Notes under the pieces: model-generated
Databases searched by the model: none
The model's input: only the letters and a program-made list of their open reading frames with translations
What the model was told of the DNA's origin: nothing
Program-made: the position numbers and the translations under genes
Shown here: positions 51,497 to 59,894 of the stretch, one piece after another
Layout of the letters: every line of letters starts with the position of its first letter
Numbering within the stretch: the stretch's first letter is position 1
NCBI GenBank assembly: GCA_017619615.1
Contig: JAFZRY010000026.1
Span: 1 to 64,000, forward strand
DNA: 64,000 nucleotides
Direction of reading: 5' to 3'
DNA from: Lachnospiraceae bacterium
GTDB taxonomy: Bacteria > Bacillota > Clostridia > Lachnospirales > Lachnospiraceae

Positions 51497-52141
51497 ATGA
51501 AGATCATACTCATGGGCGCACCGGGTGCCGGCAAAGGCACCCACGCCCGCTTCCTGTCGGAGAAATACGACATCCCGCAGATCGCCACGGGCGACATCTT
51601 CCGGGCCAACCTGAAGGAGAAGACTCCGCTGGGTCTGGAAGCCAAAAAGTACATGGAGCAGGGCCTGCTGGTACCGGATGAGCTGACCACGAACATGGTC
51701 CTCAGCCGCCTGCAGGAAGAGGACTGCCGAAACGGATACATCCTGGACGGCTTCCCCCGCAACCTGAACCAGGCGCGGGCCCTGACCGAAGCCCTGGCGG
51801 AACTGGGACAGGAGATCGACTACGTGATCCACCTGGAGATCGCCCAGGAAGTCATCCTGGAGCGCATGGAAGGCCGCCGGGTATGCGAGCGCTGCGGCGC
51901 GAGCTACAACCTGAAGAACCTGCCGCCCCGCGTGGAAGGCGTCTGCGATTACTGCGGCGGCGCCGTCGTGCAGCGTCCGGACGACGTGCCGGAGACCGTG
52001 CTCAAGCGCCTGGACGTCTACCGCGAGCAGACGGAACCGATCCTGGCCTACTACCGGGAACTGGGCAAAGAAGCCGTTGTCGACTCCGGCGCCGCAATCG
52101 ACGAAGTCCGCGCCGCGCTGACCGCGATCCTGGGAGAGTGA
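51497..52141 (+). CDS. adk: Adenylate kinase, zinc-LID type, 214 aa
   Basis: Interconverts ATP + AMP and 2 ADP. P-loop GAPGAGKGT at the N-terminus, AMP-binding ATGDIFRANL and ILDGFPRN. The LID holds four Cys (CERCGASYN ... CDYCGG), the structural zinc site of Gram-positive enzymes. Full length; starts 9 bp after secY. Confidence 0.99.
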   Translation: MKIILMGAPGAGKGTHARFLSEKYDIPQIATGDIFRANLKEKTPLGLEAKKYMEQGLLVPDELTTNMVLSRLQEEDCRNGYILDGFPRNLNQARALTEALAELGQEIDYVIHLEIAQEVILERMEGRRVCERCGASYNLKNLPPRVEGVCDYCGGAVVQRPDDVPETVLKRLDVYREQTEPILAYYRELGKEAVVDSGAAIDEVRAALTAILGE

Positions 52142-52142
52142 A

Positions 52143-52910
52143 ATGGCAGTTACCATCAAATCGGAACGGGAGATCGAATGCATGCGCATCGCCGGCCGGT
52201 ACTTAAGCGAAGTGCTGGACGAGCTGCTGGACAGCGTGCGGGTGGGATGGACCACCGCCCAGGTCGATAAACTGGGAGAAAAACTGATCCGATCCAAGGG
52301 CTGCATCCCGAACTTCCTGCATTACGAAGGCTTCCCCGCCTCCTTCTGCGTTTCGATCAACGACGAAGTGGTGCACGGGATCCCTTCGAAGAAGCGGGTC
52401 ATCCGCGACGGCGACCTCGTGAGCATCGACGGCGGGCTGATCTATCAGGGATACCATTCCGACGCCGCCCGGAGCATCATTCTGGGCGACGCGGACCCGA
52501 AGGTGCAGCAGCTGCTGGACGTCACGAAGGAATCGTTTTTCCGGGGCATCGCCATGGCGAAGGAAGGCAATCATCTGTATGACATCTCCAACGCCATCGC
52601 GGACTATGTGGAGCCTTACGGCTACGGCATCGTCCAGGACCTCACGGGCCACGGCATCGGCCGGCACCTGCACGAGGATCCGATGATCCCGAACTTCCGG
52701 CAGCGCTCCCGGGGCATCCGGCTCCGCAGGGGCATGACCCTGGCGGTGGAACCCATGATCGCCCTGGGCACCTGGGAAGTGGACTTCAACGAGGACGACG
52801 GCTGGACCTGCACGACGAAGGACCACAGCGTCGCCGCCCATTATGAGAACACCATCCTGATCACGGACGGCGAGCCGGAGATCCTGACTCTGCCGGGCGG
52901 AAAACACTAA
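52143..52910 (+). CDS. map: Methionine aminopeptidase type I, 255 aa
   Basis: Removes initiator Met. Metal ligands are visible as the two Asp in IDGGLIYQGYHSDAARS, His in LTGHGIGRHLHEDP and Glu in AVEPM and AAHYENTILIT; the catalytic His is in NDEVVHGIPS. Starts one base after the adk stop. Confidence 0.98.
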   Translation: MAVTIKSEREIECMRIAGRYLSEVLDELLDSVRVGWTTAQVDKLGEKLIRSKGCIPNFLHYEGFPASFCVSINDEVVHGIPSKKRVIRDGDLVSIDGGLIYQGYHSDAARSIILGDADPKVQQLLDVTKESFFRGIAMAKEGNHLYDISNAIADYVEPYGYGIVQDLTGHGIGRHLHEDPMIPNFRQRSRGIRLRRGMTLAVEPMIALGTWEVDFNEDDGWTCTTKDHSVAAHYENTILITDGEPEILTLPGGKH

Positions 52911-52928
52911 CAAGGAGAACAGATCCCT

Positions 52929-53147
52929 ATGTCAAAGACCGACGTCATCGCCATGGAAGGAAAGGTGCTGGAGAAACTGCCCAACGCCATGTTCCGCGTA
53001 GAGTTGGAAAACGGACACGAAGTGCTGGCGCACATCAGCGGCAAACTTCGCATGAACTACATTCGTATCCTGCCCGGTGATAAGGTGACGGTGGAACTGT
53101 CCCCCTATGACTTAAGCAAGGGCCGCATCAGCTGGCGCGATAAATAA
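52929..53147 (+). CDS. infA: Translation initiation factor IF-1, 72 aa
   Basis: OB-fold protein of the 30S A-site: [20 protein letters not shown] ... [19 protein letters not shown]. Full length. No KOW-domain gene sits between map and infA, as happens in some relatives. Confidence 0.99.
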   Translation: MSKTDVIAMEGKVLEKLPNAMFRVELENGHEVLAHISGKLRMNYIRILPGDKVTVELSPYDLSKGRISWRDK

Positions 53148-53156
53148 AAAAAGTGC

Positions 53157-53185
53157 TTGCACAAGTCGGCCGGCTGTGATAAACT
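53157..53185 (+). promoter_or_regulatory. Internal promoter before rpmJ
   Basis: TTGCAC and TAAACT are 17 bp apart and TG precedes the -10 (extended -10). It starts within the 88-bp gap after infA and could raise expression of rpmJ-rpsM-rpsK-rpsD-rpoA-rplQ separately from the upstream genes. Confidence 0.6.
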
Positions 53186-53235
53186 TGCAGATGCGCTGTC
53201 TGAAAAGCGCCTGTACCCCATAAAGGAGAATTACC

Positions 53236-53349
53236 ATGAAAGTGAGATCCTCTGTGAAGCCGATTTGCGAGAAATGCAAAGTCATTAAGCGCAAAGGCAG
53301 CATCCGTATCATTTGCGAAAACCCCAAGCACAAACAGCGTCAGGGTTAA
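53236..53349 (+). CDS. rpmJ: 50S ribosomal protein L36, 37 aa
   Basis: Reads [20 protein letters not shown] followed by [17 protein letters not shown]. The zinc ligands C11, C14, C27 and H32 are all present (C+ form). AAGGAG lies 7-8 bp before the ATG. Confidence 0.98.
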   Translation: MKVRSSVKPICEKCKVIKRKGSIRIICENPKHKQRQG

Positions 53350-53371
53350 TCTAGTAGGAGGTAAATAGCAC

Positions 53372-53740
53372 ATGGCTCGTATTTCAGGTGTTGACTTACC
53401 GAGAGAAAAACGCGTGGAGATCGGTCTGACCTATATCTATGGGATCGGCCGTACCAGTTCCAACCGCATCCTGAAGGACGCCGGCGTCGATCCCGACACC
53501 CGCGTGAAAGACCTGACGGACGAAGAAGTAGCCCGCATCAGCAAGGTCGTGGAATCCACCCAGATGGTGGAAGGCGACCTGCGCCGCGAGATCGCCTTCA
53601 ACATCAAGCGTCTCCAGGAGATCGGCTGCTACCGCGGCATCCGCCACAGAAAAGGCCTGCCGGTCCGCGGACAGAACACCAAGAACAACGCGCGCACTCG
53701 TAAGGGACCCAAGAAGACCGTTGCGAACAAGAAGAAGTAA
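53372..53740 (+). CDS. rpsM: 30S ribosomal protein S13, 122 aa
   Basis: Head protein contacting P-site tRNA and S19. [20 protein letters not shown] and the basic tail [19 protein letters not shown] (as [19 protein letters not shown]) identify it. AGGAGG upstream. Confidence 0.99.
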   Translation: MARISGVDLPREKRVEIGLTYIYGIGRTSSNRILKDAGVDPDTRVKDLTDEEVARISKVVESTQMVEGDLRREIAFNIKRLQEIGCYRGIRHRKGLPVRGQNTKNNARTRKGPKKTVANKKK

Positions 53741-53796
53741 TCGCGCTCGCACATTATAATTTTAGAAAGGAACCCATAAGGGAAGGTTAGTTTTCA

Positions 53797-54195
53797 ATGG
53801 CTAAACAAGCGTCAGCTAAGAAAGTGACAAAAAGAAAAGTCAAGAAAAACGTTGAACGTGGCCAGGCTCATATTCAGGCATCCTTCAATAACACCATCGT
53901 TACCTTAACGGATACGCAGGGTAACGCGTTATCGTGGGCGTCTGCCGGCGGCCTGGGCTTCAGAGGTTCAAGGAAATCGACTCCTTATGCAGCTCAGATG
54001 GCAGCGGAGACCGCTACCAAAGCCGCACTGATCCATGGCCTCAAAACCGTCGACGTTTTCGTAAAAGGACCCGGCTCCGGTCGGGAAGCAGCAATTCGTG
54101 CCCTTCAGGCCTCCGGCCTGGAAGTGATCAGCATCCAGGATGTGACCCCGGTGCCGCACAACGGATGCCGTCCGCCGAAGCGCAGAAGAGTATGA
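53797..54195 (+). CDS. rpsK: 30S ribosomal protein S11, 132 aa
   Basis: Platform protein. Basic start [20 protein letters not shown], then [20 protein letters not shown] and the C-terminal [18 protein letters not shown]. The 56-bp gap before it has AGGAAC/GGGAAGG but a weak ribosome binding site. Confidence 0.99.
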   Translation: MAKQASAKKVTKRKVKKNVERGQAHIQASFNNTIVTLTDTQGNALSWASAGGLGFRGSRKSTPYAAQMAAETATKAALIHGLKTVDVFVKGPGSGREAAIRALQASGLEVISIQDVTPVPHNGCRPPKRRRV

Positions 54196-54210
54196 TGGAG
54201 GTAAGGTAAA

Positions 54211-54804
54211 GTGGCAGTTAATCGTGTTCCTGTTTTAAAAAGATGCAGGTCTTTGGATTTAAACCCGGTCTACCTCGGCATTGACAAGAAGTCTCACCGT
54301 CAGTCCAAGAGAGCGGGCAAGAAAACGAGCGAATACGGCCTTCAGCTCCGCGAGAAGCAGAAAGCCAAATTCATTTACGGAATGCTGGAGAAACCCTTCC
54401 GCAACTATTATGAGAAGGCCGCCCAGATGAAGGGCATGGTGGGTGAAAACCTGCTGGTCCTGCTGGAGACCCGTCTGGACAACGTGCTGTTCCGCGCCGG
54501 TCTGGGCCGCACCCGCATGGAGACCCGTCAGATCGTGGACCATCGGAACGTGCTGGTCAACGGCAAGTGCGTGAACATTCCTTCCTATCATGTGAAGGCC
54601 GGCGACGTGGTGGAGATCAAAGAGAACGCCAAGTCCTCCCAGCGCTTCAAGGATATCGTGGAAGTCACAGCCGGCCGCATGGTCGCCCCCTGGCTGGAAA
54701 GCGATCTGGAAAACCTGAAGGTCACCGTGACGCAGCTTCCCACCCGCGAGATGATCGACATCCCGGTTGACGAAATGCTTATCGTTGAGTTGTATTCTAA
54801 ATAA
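54211..54804 (+). CDS. rpsD: 30S ribosomal protein S4, 197 aa
   Basis: 16S assembly nucleator. GTG start. Contains the S4-type RNA-binding domain (LLETRLDNVLFRAGLGRTRM, VNGKCVNIPSYHVKAGDVV). It is in the alpha operon here, as in clostridia and E. coli; in B. subtilis it is elsewhere. It lacks the N-terminal zinc cysteines (C- form). Confidence 0.98.
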   Translation: MAVNRVPVLKRCRSLDLNPVYLGIDKKSHRQSKRAGKKTSEYGLQLREKQKAKFIYGMLEKPFRNYYEKAAQMKGMVGENLLVLLETRLDNVLFRAGLGRTRMETRQIVDHRNVLVNGKCVNIPSYHVKAGDVVEIKENAKSSQRFKDIVEVTAGRMVAPWLESDLENLKVTVTQLPTREMIDIPVDEMLIVELYSK

Positions 54805-54840
54805 TTAGAACAGCTCATCCTTTCCGGAAGGAGTGAAAAC

Positions 54841-55797
54841 GTGTTAGATTTTGAGAAGCCCAATATCGAGATCGCTGAGATTTCCGCAGACAAGACTTAC
54901 GGCCGCTTCGTAGTGGAACCCCTGGAGCGGGGCTACGGAACGACGCTGGGCAATTCGCTTCGCAGGATCATGCTCTCGTCCCTTCCCGGCGTGGCTGTCA
55001 GCCAGGTGAAATTCGACGGCGTCGTCCACGAGTTCAGCACGATCCCCGGCGTCAAGGAAGACGTTACGGAGATCATCCTGAACTTAAAGAGCCTGGCCAT
55101 CCGGTCCGACCTGGACTTCGATGAACCCAAGATGGGTTACATCGACGTCACGGGCGAAGGCCTGGTGACCGGCGCGGACATCAAGCTGGATCCGGATCTG
55201 GAGATCATGAACCCGGACCAGGTGATCGCGACGCTGAGCGGCGGCAAGGACACCCATTTCGCCGCGGAGATCACCATCACCGCCGGCCGCGGCTACGTGA
55301 GCGCGGACCGCAGCAAGACCGAGGACATGCCCCGCGGCGCCATCGCCGTGGACGCGATCTACACCCCGGTGGAGCGCGTGAACCTGACGGTGGAAAACAC
55401 CCGTGTCGGCAAGATCACGGACTATGACAAGCTGACCCTGGATGTTTACACCAACGGAACGCTGGCCCCCGACGACGCGGTGAGCCTGGCCGCCAACGTG
55501 CTGAGCAAGCACCTGAGCCTGTTCATCAACCTTTCCGAGGCCGCCAAGACCGAGGAAGTGATCATTGAGCGGGGCGGCACGGAGAAGGAAAAGGTTCTGG
55601 AAATGAACATCGACGAACTGGAATTATCCGTTCGGTCCTTCAACTGCCTGAAGCGGGCTAATATCAATACCGTGGCGGAGCTTTGCGCTCACACGATCGA
55701 AGACATGATGAAGGTACGGAACCTGGGCAAGAAGTCCCTGGAAGAAGTACAGGAGAAGTTAAAGGCTCTGGGTCTGGAGCTCAGCTCCGGCGAATAA
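54841..55797 (+). CDS. rpoA: RNA polymerase alpha subunit, 318 aa
   Basis: GTG start after GGAAGGAG. N-terminal dimerisation domain ([31 protein letters not shown]) and C-terminal domain with helix-hairpin motif ([19 protein letters not shown] ... [16 protein letters not shown]) that contacts UP elements and activators. Confidence 0.99.
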   Translation: MLDFEKPNIEIAEISADKTYGRFVVEPLERGYGTTLGNSLRRIMLSSLPGVAVSQVKFDGVVHEFSTIPGVKEDVTEIILNLKSLAIRSDLDFDEPKMGYIDVTGEGLVTGADIKLDPDLEIMNPDQVIATLSGGKDTHFAAEITITAGRGYVSADRSKTEDMPRGAIAVDAIYTPVERVNLTVENTRVGKITDYDKLTLDVYTNGTLAPDDAVSLAANVLSKHLSLFINLSEAAKTEEVIIERGGTEKEKVLEMNIDELELSVRSFNCLKRANINTVAELCAHTIEDMMKVRNLGKKSLEEVQEKLKALGLELSSGE

Positions 55798-55830
55798 GCC
55801 GAATCTCAGGAATAGTTCGGAGGAATTAAA

Positions 55831-56355
55831 ATGGCACAGTACAGAAAACTCGGCAGAACAGCCAGCCAGCGGAAGGCCCTTTTACGGAGCCAGGTGACCG
55901 CGCTGCTGCTCAATGGCAAGATCGAGACCACCGAAGCCCGGGCCCTGGAAGCCCGCCGCATCGCGGAGCATCTGATCGCCATGGCTGTCAGAGAAAAAGA
56001 TAATTTTGACACCGTTACCGTGACCGCCAAAGTCCCGAAGAAGGACAAGGACGGCAACCGGGTGAAATCCCTGGTAGACGGCAAGAAAGTGACGGAGTAC
56101 GAGGAGATCCAGAAGACCATCAAGAAGGATCAGCCCAGCCGCCTGCACGCCCGCCGGCAGATGCTGAAGGTGCTTTACGGCGCCAAGCAGCCCGATGCCA
56201 AGGGCAAGAAGATGACGGACGTGGACCTTCCCAAGAAGCTCTTTGAGGAAGTCGCTCCCAAGTACGTGAACCGCAACGGCGGTTACACCCGCATCACCAA
56301 GATCGGCCCCCGCCGCGGCGACGCCGCCATGATGGTGCTGCTGGAGCTGGTGTAA
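55831..56355 (+). CDS. rplQ: 50S ribosomal protein L17 with internal extension, 174 aa
   Basis: Starts [20 protein letters not shown]; ends with the usual [20 protein letters not shown]. Between the two halves lies an extra ~50 residues ([20 protein letters not shown] ... [13 protein letters not shown]), so it is longer than the ~120-residue E. coli protein. I recall this extension from Lachnospiraceae L17. Last gene of the operon. Confidence 0.98.
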   Translation: MAQYRKLGRTASQRKALLRSQVTALLLNGKIETTEARALEARRIAEHLIAMAVREKDNFDTVTVTAKVPKKDKDGNRVKSLVDGKKVTEYEEIQKTIKKDQPSRLHARRQMLKVLYGAKQPDAKGKKMTDVDLPKKLFEEVAPKYVNRNGGYTRITKIGPRRGDAAMMVLLELV

Positions 56356-56378
56356 ACCGGATCTTTCCACTAAAAATA

Positions 56379-56406
56379 AAGCGGATCTTCGGATCCGCTT
56401 TTTTGA
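56379..56406 (+). terminator. Terminator of the S10-spc-alpha operon
   Basis: AAGCGGATC, loop TTCG, GATCCGCTT, then TTTTGA, 23 bp after rplQ. Confidence 0.92.
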
Positions 56407-56441
56407 TAGTTTGATGGTTTTCGGAAAATGCCGCGATCCTC

Positions 56442-58523
56442 TTATTTCACGGTCAGCTTCACCGTTGCGGAATAGACCGTTCTCTCGCTGCTTGTGATGC
56501 GGCAGCGGTACTGGTATCCGTTCCGGGCGGCGGTCGCCGTGACTTTCAGAGTCGCCTTGTTATACCCGGTAGTGGCGCTGGTGCAGTCCTTCCAGGAATC
56601 GGAGGAATTCTTCCGCCACTGCCACTGGTATTTCAGACCGGTGCCGTAAGCTGATACCGTGAAGGTAGCCGTCTTGCCCTCTGCGACGCTGGCGGACGAA
56701 GGCTGGGACTTCAGGACGTACAGGGACGCCACCTTGGAATACACGGTATTGCCCGCCGAATCCTTTACCCGGCAGCGGTACTGGTACCCGTTGCGGGCTT
56801 CCGTCGCGGAGACTTTCAGCGTCGCGGTGTTATACCCGGTGGTGGCACTGGTGGAGTCGGTCCAGGAATCGGAAGAACTCCTGCGCCACTGCCAGCGGTA
56901 AGTCAGGCCTTTTCCGACGGCGGTCACTTTGAACGTGGCCGTCTTGCCTGCCGTAGTGCTGACATAAGTGGGAGAGGAAGTAACAGCCAGGACGTTCAGT
57001 GTCACAGTACTGCTGTAAACAGAGCCGGCGCTGTTGTACACCTTGCAGCGGTACTGGTAGCCGTTGCGGGCCGTTGTGGCGGAGACCTTCAGCGTCGCCT
57101 TGTTATAGCCGGTGGTGGCGCTGGTGCAGTTGTTCCAGGAATCGGAAGAGTTCCTGCGCCACTGCCAACGGTATTTCAGGCCGCCGCCGGTGGCCCCAAC
57201 GGTGAATTTTACGGTGCTGCCCTCTTTGGCGCTCTTAGACTTCGGCTGGGTCGTGATCGTCGGCTTTACGATGATCTGCACCCAGGTGATCGTGCCGCCG
57301 TAGTCCCGAAGCACATCCGCGGTCCAGCCGGATTTGTCCCCCCGATAGGTTGCCGTCGCGGTGAGGCCGCCGAAGGCATAGCTGTCGATGCTCGTCGGTG
57401 CGTTGCCGAGGAAATTAATCTTCTCAAGGTTGTAATAACAACCGTCGAAAATATCGTAACCGAGCGAGGTCACAGAGGCCGGGATGTCGATTTCTTCCAT
57501 CTCTTTTACGCGTTCAAACGCTAACGAATGGATACTCGTCAGCGTATCCGGCAGATAGATGTGATGCACACTTTGCATATAACAAAAGATTAATACTCCC
57601 AGTGTTGTGATGCCTTCGTTCACCTTGATACTGGTTATGCCGTCAGCCAGACGATTAAAACTCGGGAAGGCAAATGCAACATGATAGTCCCAGGTCTCGC
57701 CGGAGCCGCTGAGAGTCAGCCTGCGGGTTGATGCGTCGTAGTCCCAGCAGACGTCATCACCGCACCAGCCGTGGCAGCCCTCTGTCCAGGTGATGGAACC
57801 GCCGTAATCCTGCAGCAGGGACGAGGTCCATTCGTCCCGGTACGCCGGATACCAGGCCGTGGCGGTGCAGTCTGTAAAGGTGGTGGAAGAGAACGTGGGA
57901 GTGCCGCCTATGAAGCTGATTTCCTCCAGACCCGTACAGCCGCTGAAAGCATGGGCCGCGAAACTCGGCGATGACTGTACCGTCACGCGCTTAAGCCCCC
58001 TACAGTAGCTGAAAGCCTGCTTGCCGACCGATCTGAGATAGGGACCGAGGTCGAGATAATCCAGTTTGTAGCACATGAAGAAGGCAAAGTCGCCGATACT
58101 CGTTACAAGGGCGGTATGACTGGGATGCGTCTCTTCAGACCAGGTCATGTTGGTGCAGGCGTAAAAGGCACGATTGCCGATATGCCTGACGTTAATGTCG
58201 AGATCAAGGCTTTTGATCTTGCCGCGGTAGCCATACCAGGGGGCCCCACCGGAATCATAGTCGGTCATTTCACCGCTGCCTTCGATCTGCAGCAGGCCGT
58301 CATCGTACAGCGTCCAGGTCAGGCCCTCGCCGCAGGTGCCCGAGTCGACGACCGATGGCTCTGTCTGGGGCTCCGCATCCGGGCCGGGCGCAGCCGCCTC
58401 CGGCTCTATGGTCGTGATTTCTTCCGGCAAGATCCCGGTGTTCTCAGTATCCCCGGCGGCCGCTGCCGGGATCACCGACAGGGCCATCACAAGGCACAGC
58501 ATCAACGCAAACAGACGTTTCAT
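56442..58523 (-). CDS. Secreted leucine-rich-repeat protein with three Ig-like domains, 693 aa
   Basis: Signal peptide MKRLFALMLCLVMALSVIPA (cleavage near AAAAG), then a Pro/Glu linker and a BspA-type leucine-rich repeat region (about residues 60-420; e.g. IGDFAFFMCYKLDYLDLGPY, VTSLGYDIFDGCYYNLEKI). The last ~270 residues are three near-identical ~88-residue Ig-like domains, each with WQWRR(N/S)SSDSW and ATTGYN(K/T)ATLKVSAT. Such proteins bind host or matrix ligands. No LPXTG or membrane anchor is seen, so attachment is unknown. AAGGAG precedes the ATG. Confidence 0.9.
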   Translation of the reverse strand: MKRLFALMLCLVMALSVIPAAAAGDTENTGILPEEITTIEPEAAAPGPDAEPQTEPSVVDSGTCGEGLTWTLYDDGLLQIEGSGEMTDYDSGGAPWYGYRGKIKSLDLDINVRHIGNRAFYACTNMTWSEETHPSHTALVTSIGDFAFFMCYKLDYLDLGPYLRSVGKQAFSYCRGLKRVTVQSSPSFAAHAFSGCTGLEEISFIGGTPTFSSTTFTDCTATAWYPAYRDEWTSSLLQDYGGSITWTEGCHGWCGDDVCWDYDASTRRLTLSGSGETWDYHVAFAFPSFNRLADGITSIKVNEGITTLGVLIFCYMQSVHHIYLPDTLTSIHSLAFERVKEMEEIDIPASVTSLGYDIFDGCYYNLEKINFLGNAPTSIDSYAFGGLTATATYRGDKSGWTADVLRDYGGTITWVQIIVKPTITTQPKSKSAKEGSTVKFTVGATGGGLKYRWQWRRNSSDSWNNCTSATTGYNKATLKVSATTARNGYQYRCKVYNSAGSVYSSTVTLNVLAVTSSPTYVSTTAGKTATFKVTAVGKGLTYRWQWRRSSSDSWTDSTSATTGYNTATLKVSATEARNGYQYRCRVKDSAGNTVYSKVASLYVLKSQPSSASVAEGKTATFTVSAYGTGLKYQWQWRKNSSDSWKDCTSATTGYNKATLKVTATAARNGYQYRCRITSSERTVYSATVKLTVK

Positions 58524-58586
58524 ATCAAATTCTCCTTATTGTTCCGGTTCTTTAATGGTTTCCGACGCTCTGATAACTCTAATATT

Positions 58587-58615
58587 AATATATCGCGTTA
58601 TCCCGAAACGGTCAA
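58587..58615 (-). promoter_or_regulatory. Promoter of the LRR/Ig surface gene
   Basis: On the minus strand TTGACC and TATATT are 17 bp apart; the leader is about 60 bases. Confidence 0.65.
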
Positions 58616-58653
58616 GGTCTTCCCTGTTGCTGTACGGCATTTCGAAACCGCCG

Positions 58654-58679
58654 CCGCGGCCTTTCGGGCCGCGGTTTTT
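58654..58679 (+). terminator. Terminator-like hairpin between divergent promoters
   Basis: CCGCGGCC, loop TTTCG, GGCCGCGG, then TTTTTG on the plus strand. No annotated rightward gene ends here, so it may end an antisense or small transcript or insulate the rightward operon. Confidence 0.6.
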
Positions 58680-58705
58680 GTGCGCCGGATACCCCATTCT
58701 GCCAC

Positions 58706-58734
58706 TTGATTTATTCCCCGGCCTGCGGTAAGAT
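58706..58734 (+). promoter_or_regulatory. Promoter of the ATP-grasp/aspartase operon
   Basis: TTGATT and TAAGAT are 17 bp apart, about 60 bases before the ATG at 58796. Confidence 0.6.
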
Positions 58735-58795
58735 TTTTCTATCAACAGAAAACGGCGCGACTGTGAGGTTTTCCGGAGAAGAGGGGCACTCTGTC

Positions 58796-59875
58796 ATGAA
58801 AACATACTCCCGCATTTATGATTGTTTCCGCTGGATCTGCATCAATTCCTTCCGCGGCCTGGCCGCGGCGGGCATGGTGTTCGGCTTTTTCATGAGGCTG
58901 CTCGCGCCCCGGAAATACAGATCGTTCTCGAAAGCGTTTGACCGCTATCTCGAAAAGGCGCACATCAGCTGCCCTCATTTTTCCAATAAAATGGCCTGCC
59001 TGGCCTGTCATTTCATTTACGGGTCGTCCGTCAACGAATTCTTCCTGTATCATTTTGCGGAACTGAACCACCGCGGCCGGAAAAAATATATCACCGAGAT
59101 CAACCGGTACCGCCTGTACGCCGCCTTCAACGGGGCTAAAAAGCGGATCGAGATGCAGAGCAAGTACCGGGCGTACCAGGCGTTTCAGAAGTATTACAAA
59201 CGGAAAGTCCTGTATATAGGGAAAGATACCCCGGAAGAGGAGGTCAGGGCCTTCTTTGCCGAATGGGACCGGGGCATCCTGAAACCCGATAAGGAAGGCA
59301 TGGGGAAAGGCGTGGAAGCCGTCCGGCTTTCGGATTTCGGCAGCACGGAAGAGGCCGTCCGCTATGTCCTGAGCAAAAAAGACCACGTCCTGGAGGAACC
59401 GGTGCGGCAGACCGGCCTCATGCGGGAGCTTCATCCGCAGTCCGTGAACACGGTGCGGATCTATGCCGTCCGGCTGAAGGACAGGATCGAGATTTTCGGT
59501 TCGCACCTGCGGTCCGGCCGGGGGGAATCCGTCGTGGACAATGCCGGCCAGGGCGGCGTGGTCGTCTCGATCACGAACGAAGGGCTCTCATGGACGAGCG
59601 GGATCGATGAATTCTGCGGCACGTTCTACCGTCATCCGGATACCGGTGTTCTGATCCCGGGCATGGTGATGCCGGAATGGGACAAGGCGGTCGCCCTGGT
59701 GAAGGAAGCCATGGACGTATATCCGGACATCCGCTTTGTCGGATGGGACGTCGCCTACACGGAGAAGGGCTGGATCATCATCGAGGCGAATGACAACGGC
59801 CAGTTCCACGGCGCGCAGATCCCGCACCACCGCGGATTCTGGGATCAGATGCAGCAGTATATGACTGAACTGTAA
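58796..59875 (+). CDS. Sugar-transfer-associated-type ATP-grasp protein, 359 aa
   Basis: The ATG at 58796 (MKTYSRIYDCFRWICINSFR) is downstream of the promoter and 9 bp after GAGGGG. A hydrophobic segment (about residues 21-37) is followed by the ATP-grasp core: KPDKEGMGKGVEAV (nucleotide lysine and flexible loop), SGRGESVVDNAGQGGVVVSI, and the metal-binding FVGWDVAYTEKGWIIIEANDN. The ATPgrasp_ST family is found near sugar or polymer synthesis genes, and its substrate is unknown. First gene of a three-gene cassette. Confidence 0.82.
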   Translation: MKTYSRIYDCFRWICINSFRGLAAAGMVFGFFMRLLAPRKYRSFSKAFDRYLEKAHISCPHFSNKMACLACHFIYGSSVNEFFLYHFAELNHRGRKKYITEINRYRLYAAFNGAKKRIEMQSKYRAYQAFQKYYKRKVLYIGKDTPEEEVRAFFAEWDRGILKPDKEGMGKGVEAVRLSDFGSTEEAVRYVLSKKDHVLEEPVRQTGLMRELHPQSVNTVRIYAVRLKDRIEIFGSHLRSGRGESVVDNAGQGGVVVSITNEGLSWTSGIDEFCGTFYRHPDTGVLIPGMVMPEWDKAVALVKEAMDVYPDIRFVGWDVAYTEKGWIIIEANDNGQFHGAQIPHHRGFWDQMQQYMTEL

Positions 59876-59894
59876 GCGGGGAAGGATACGTGAC

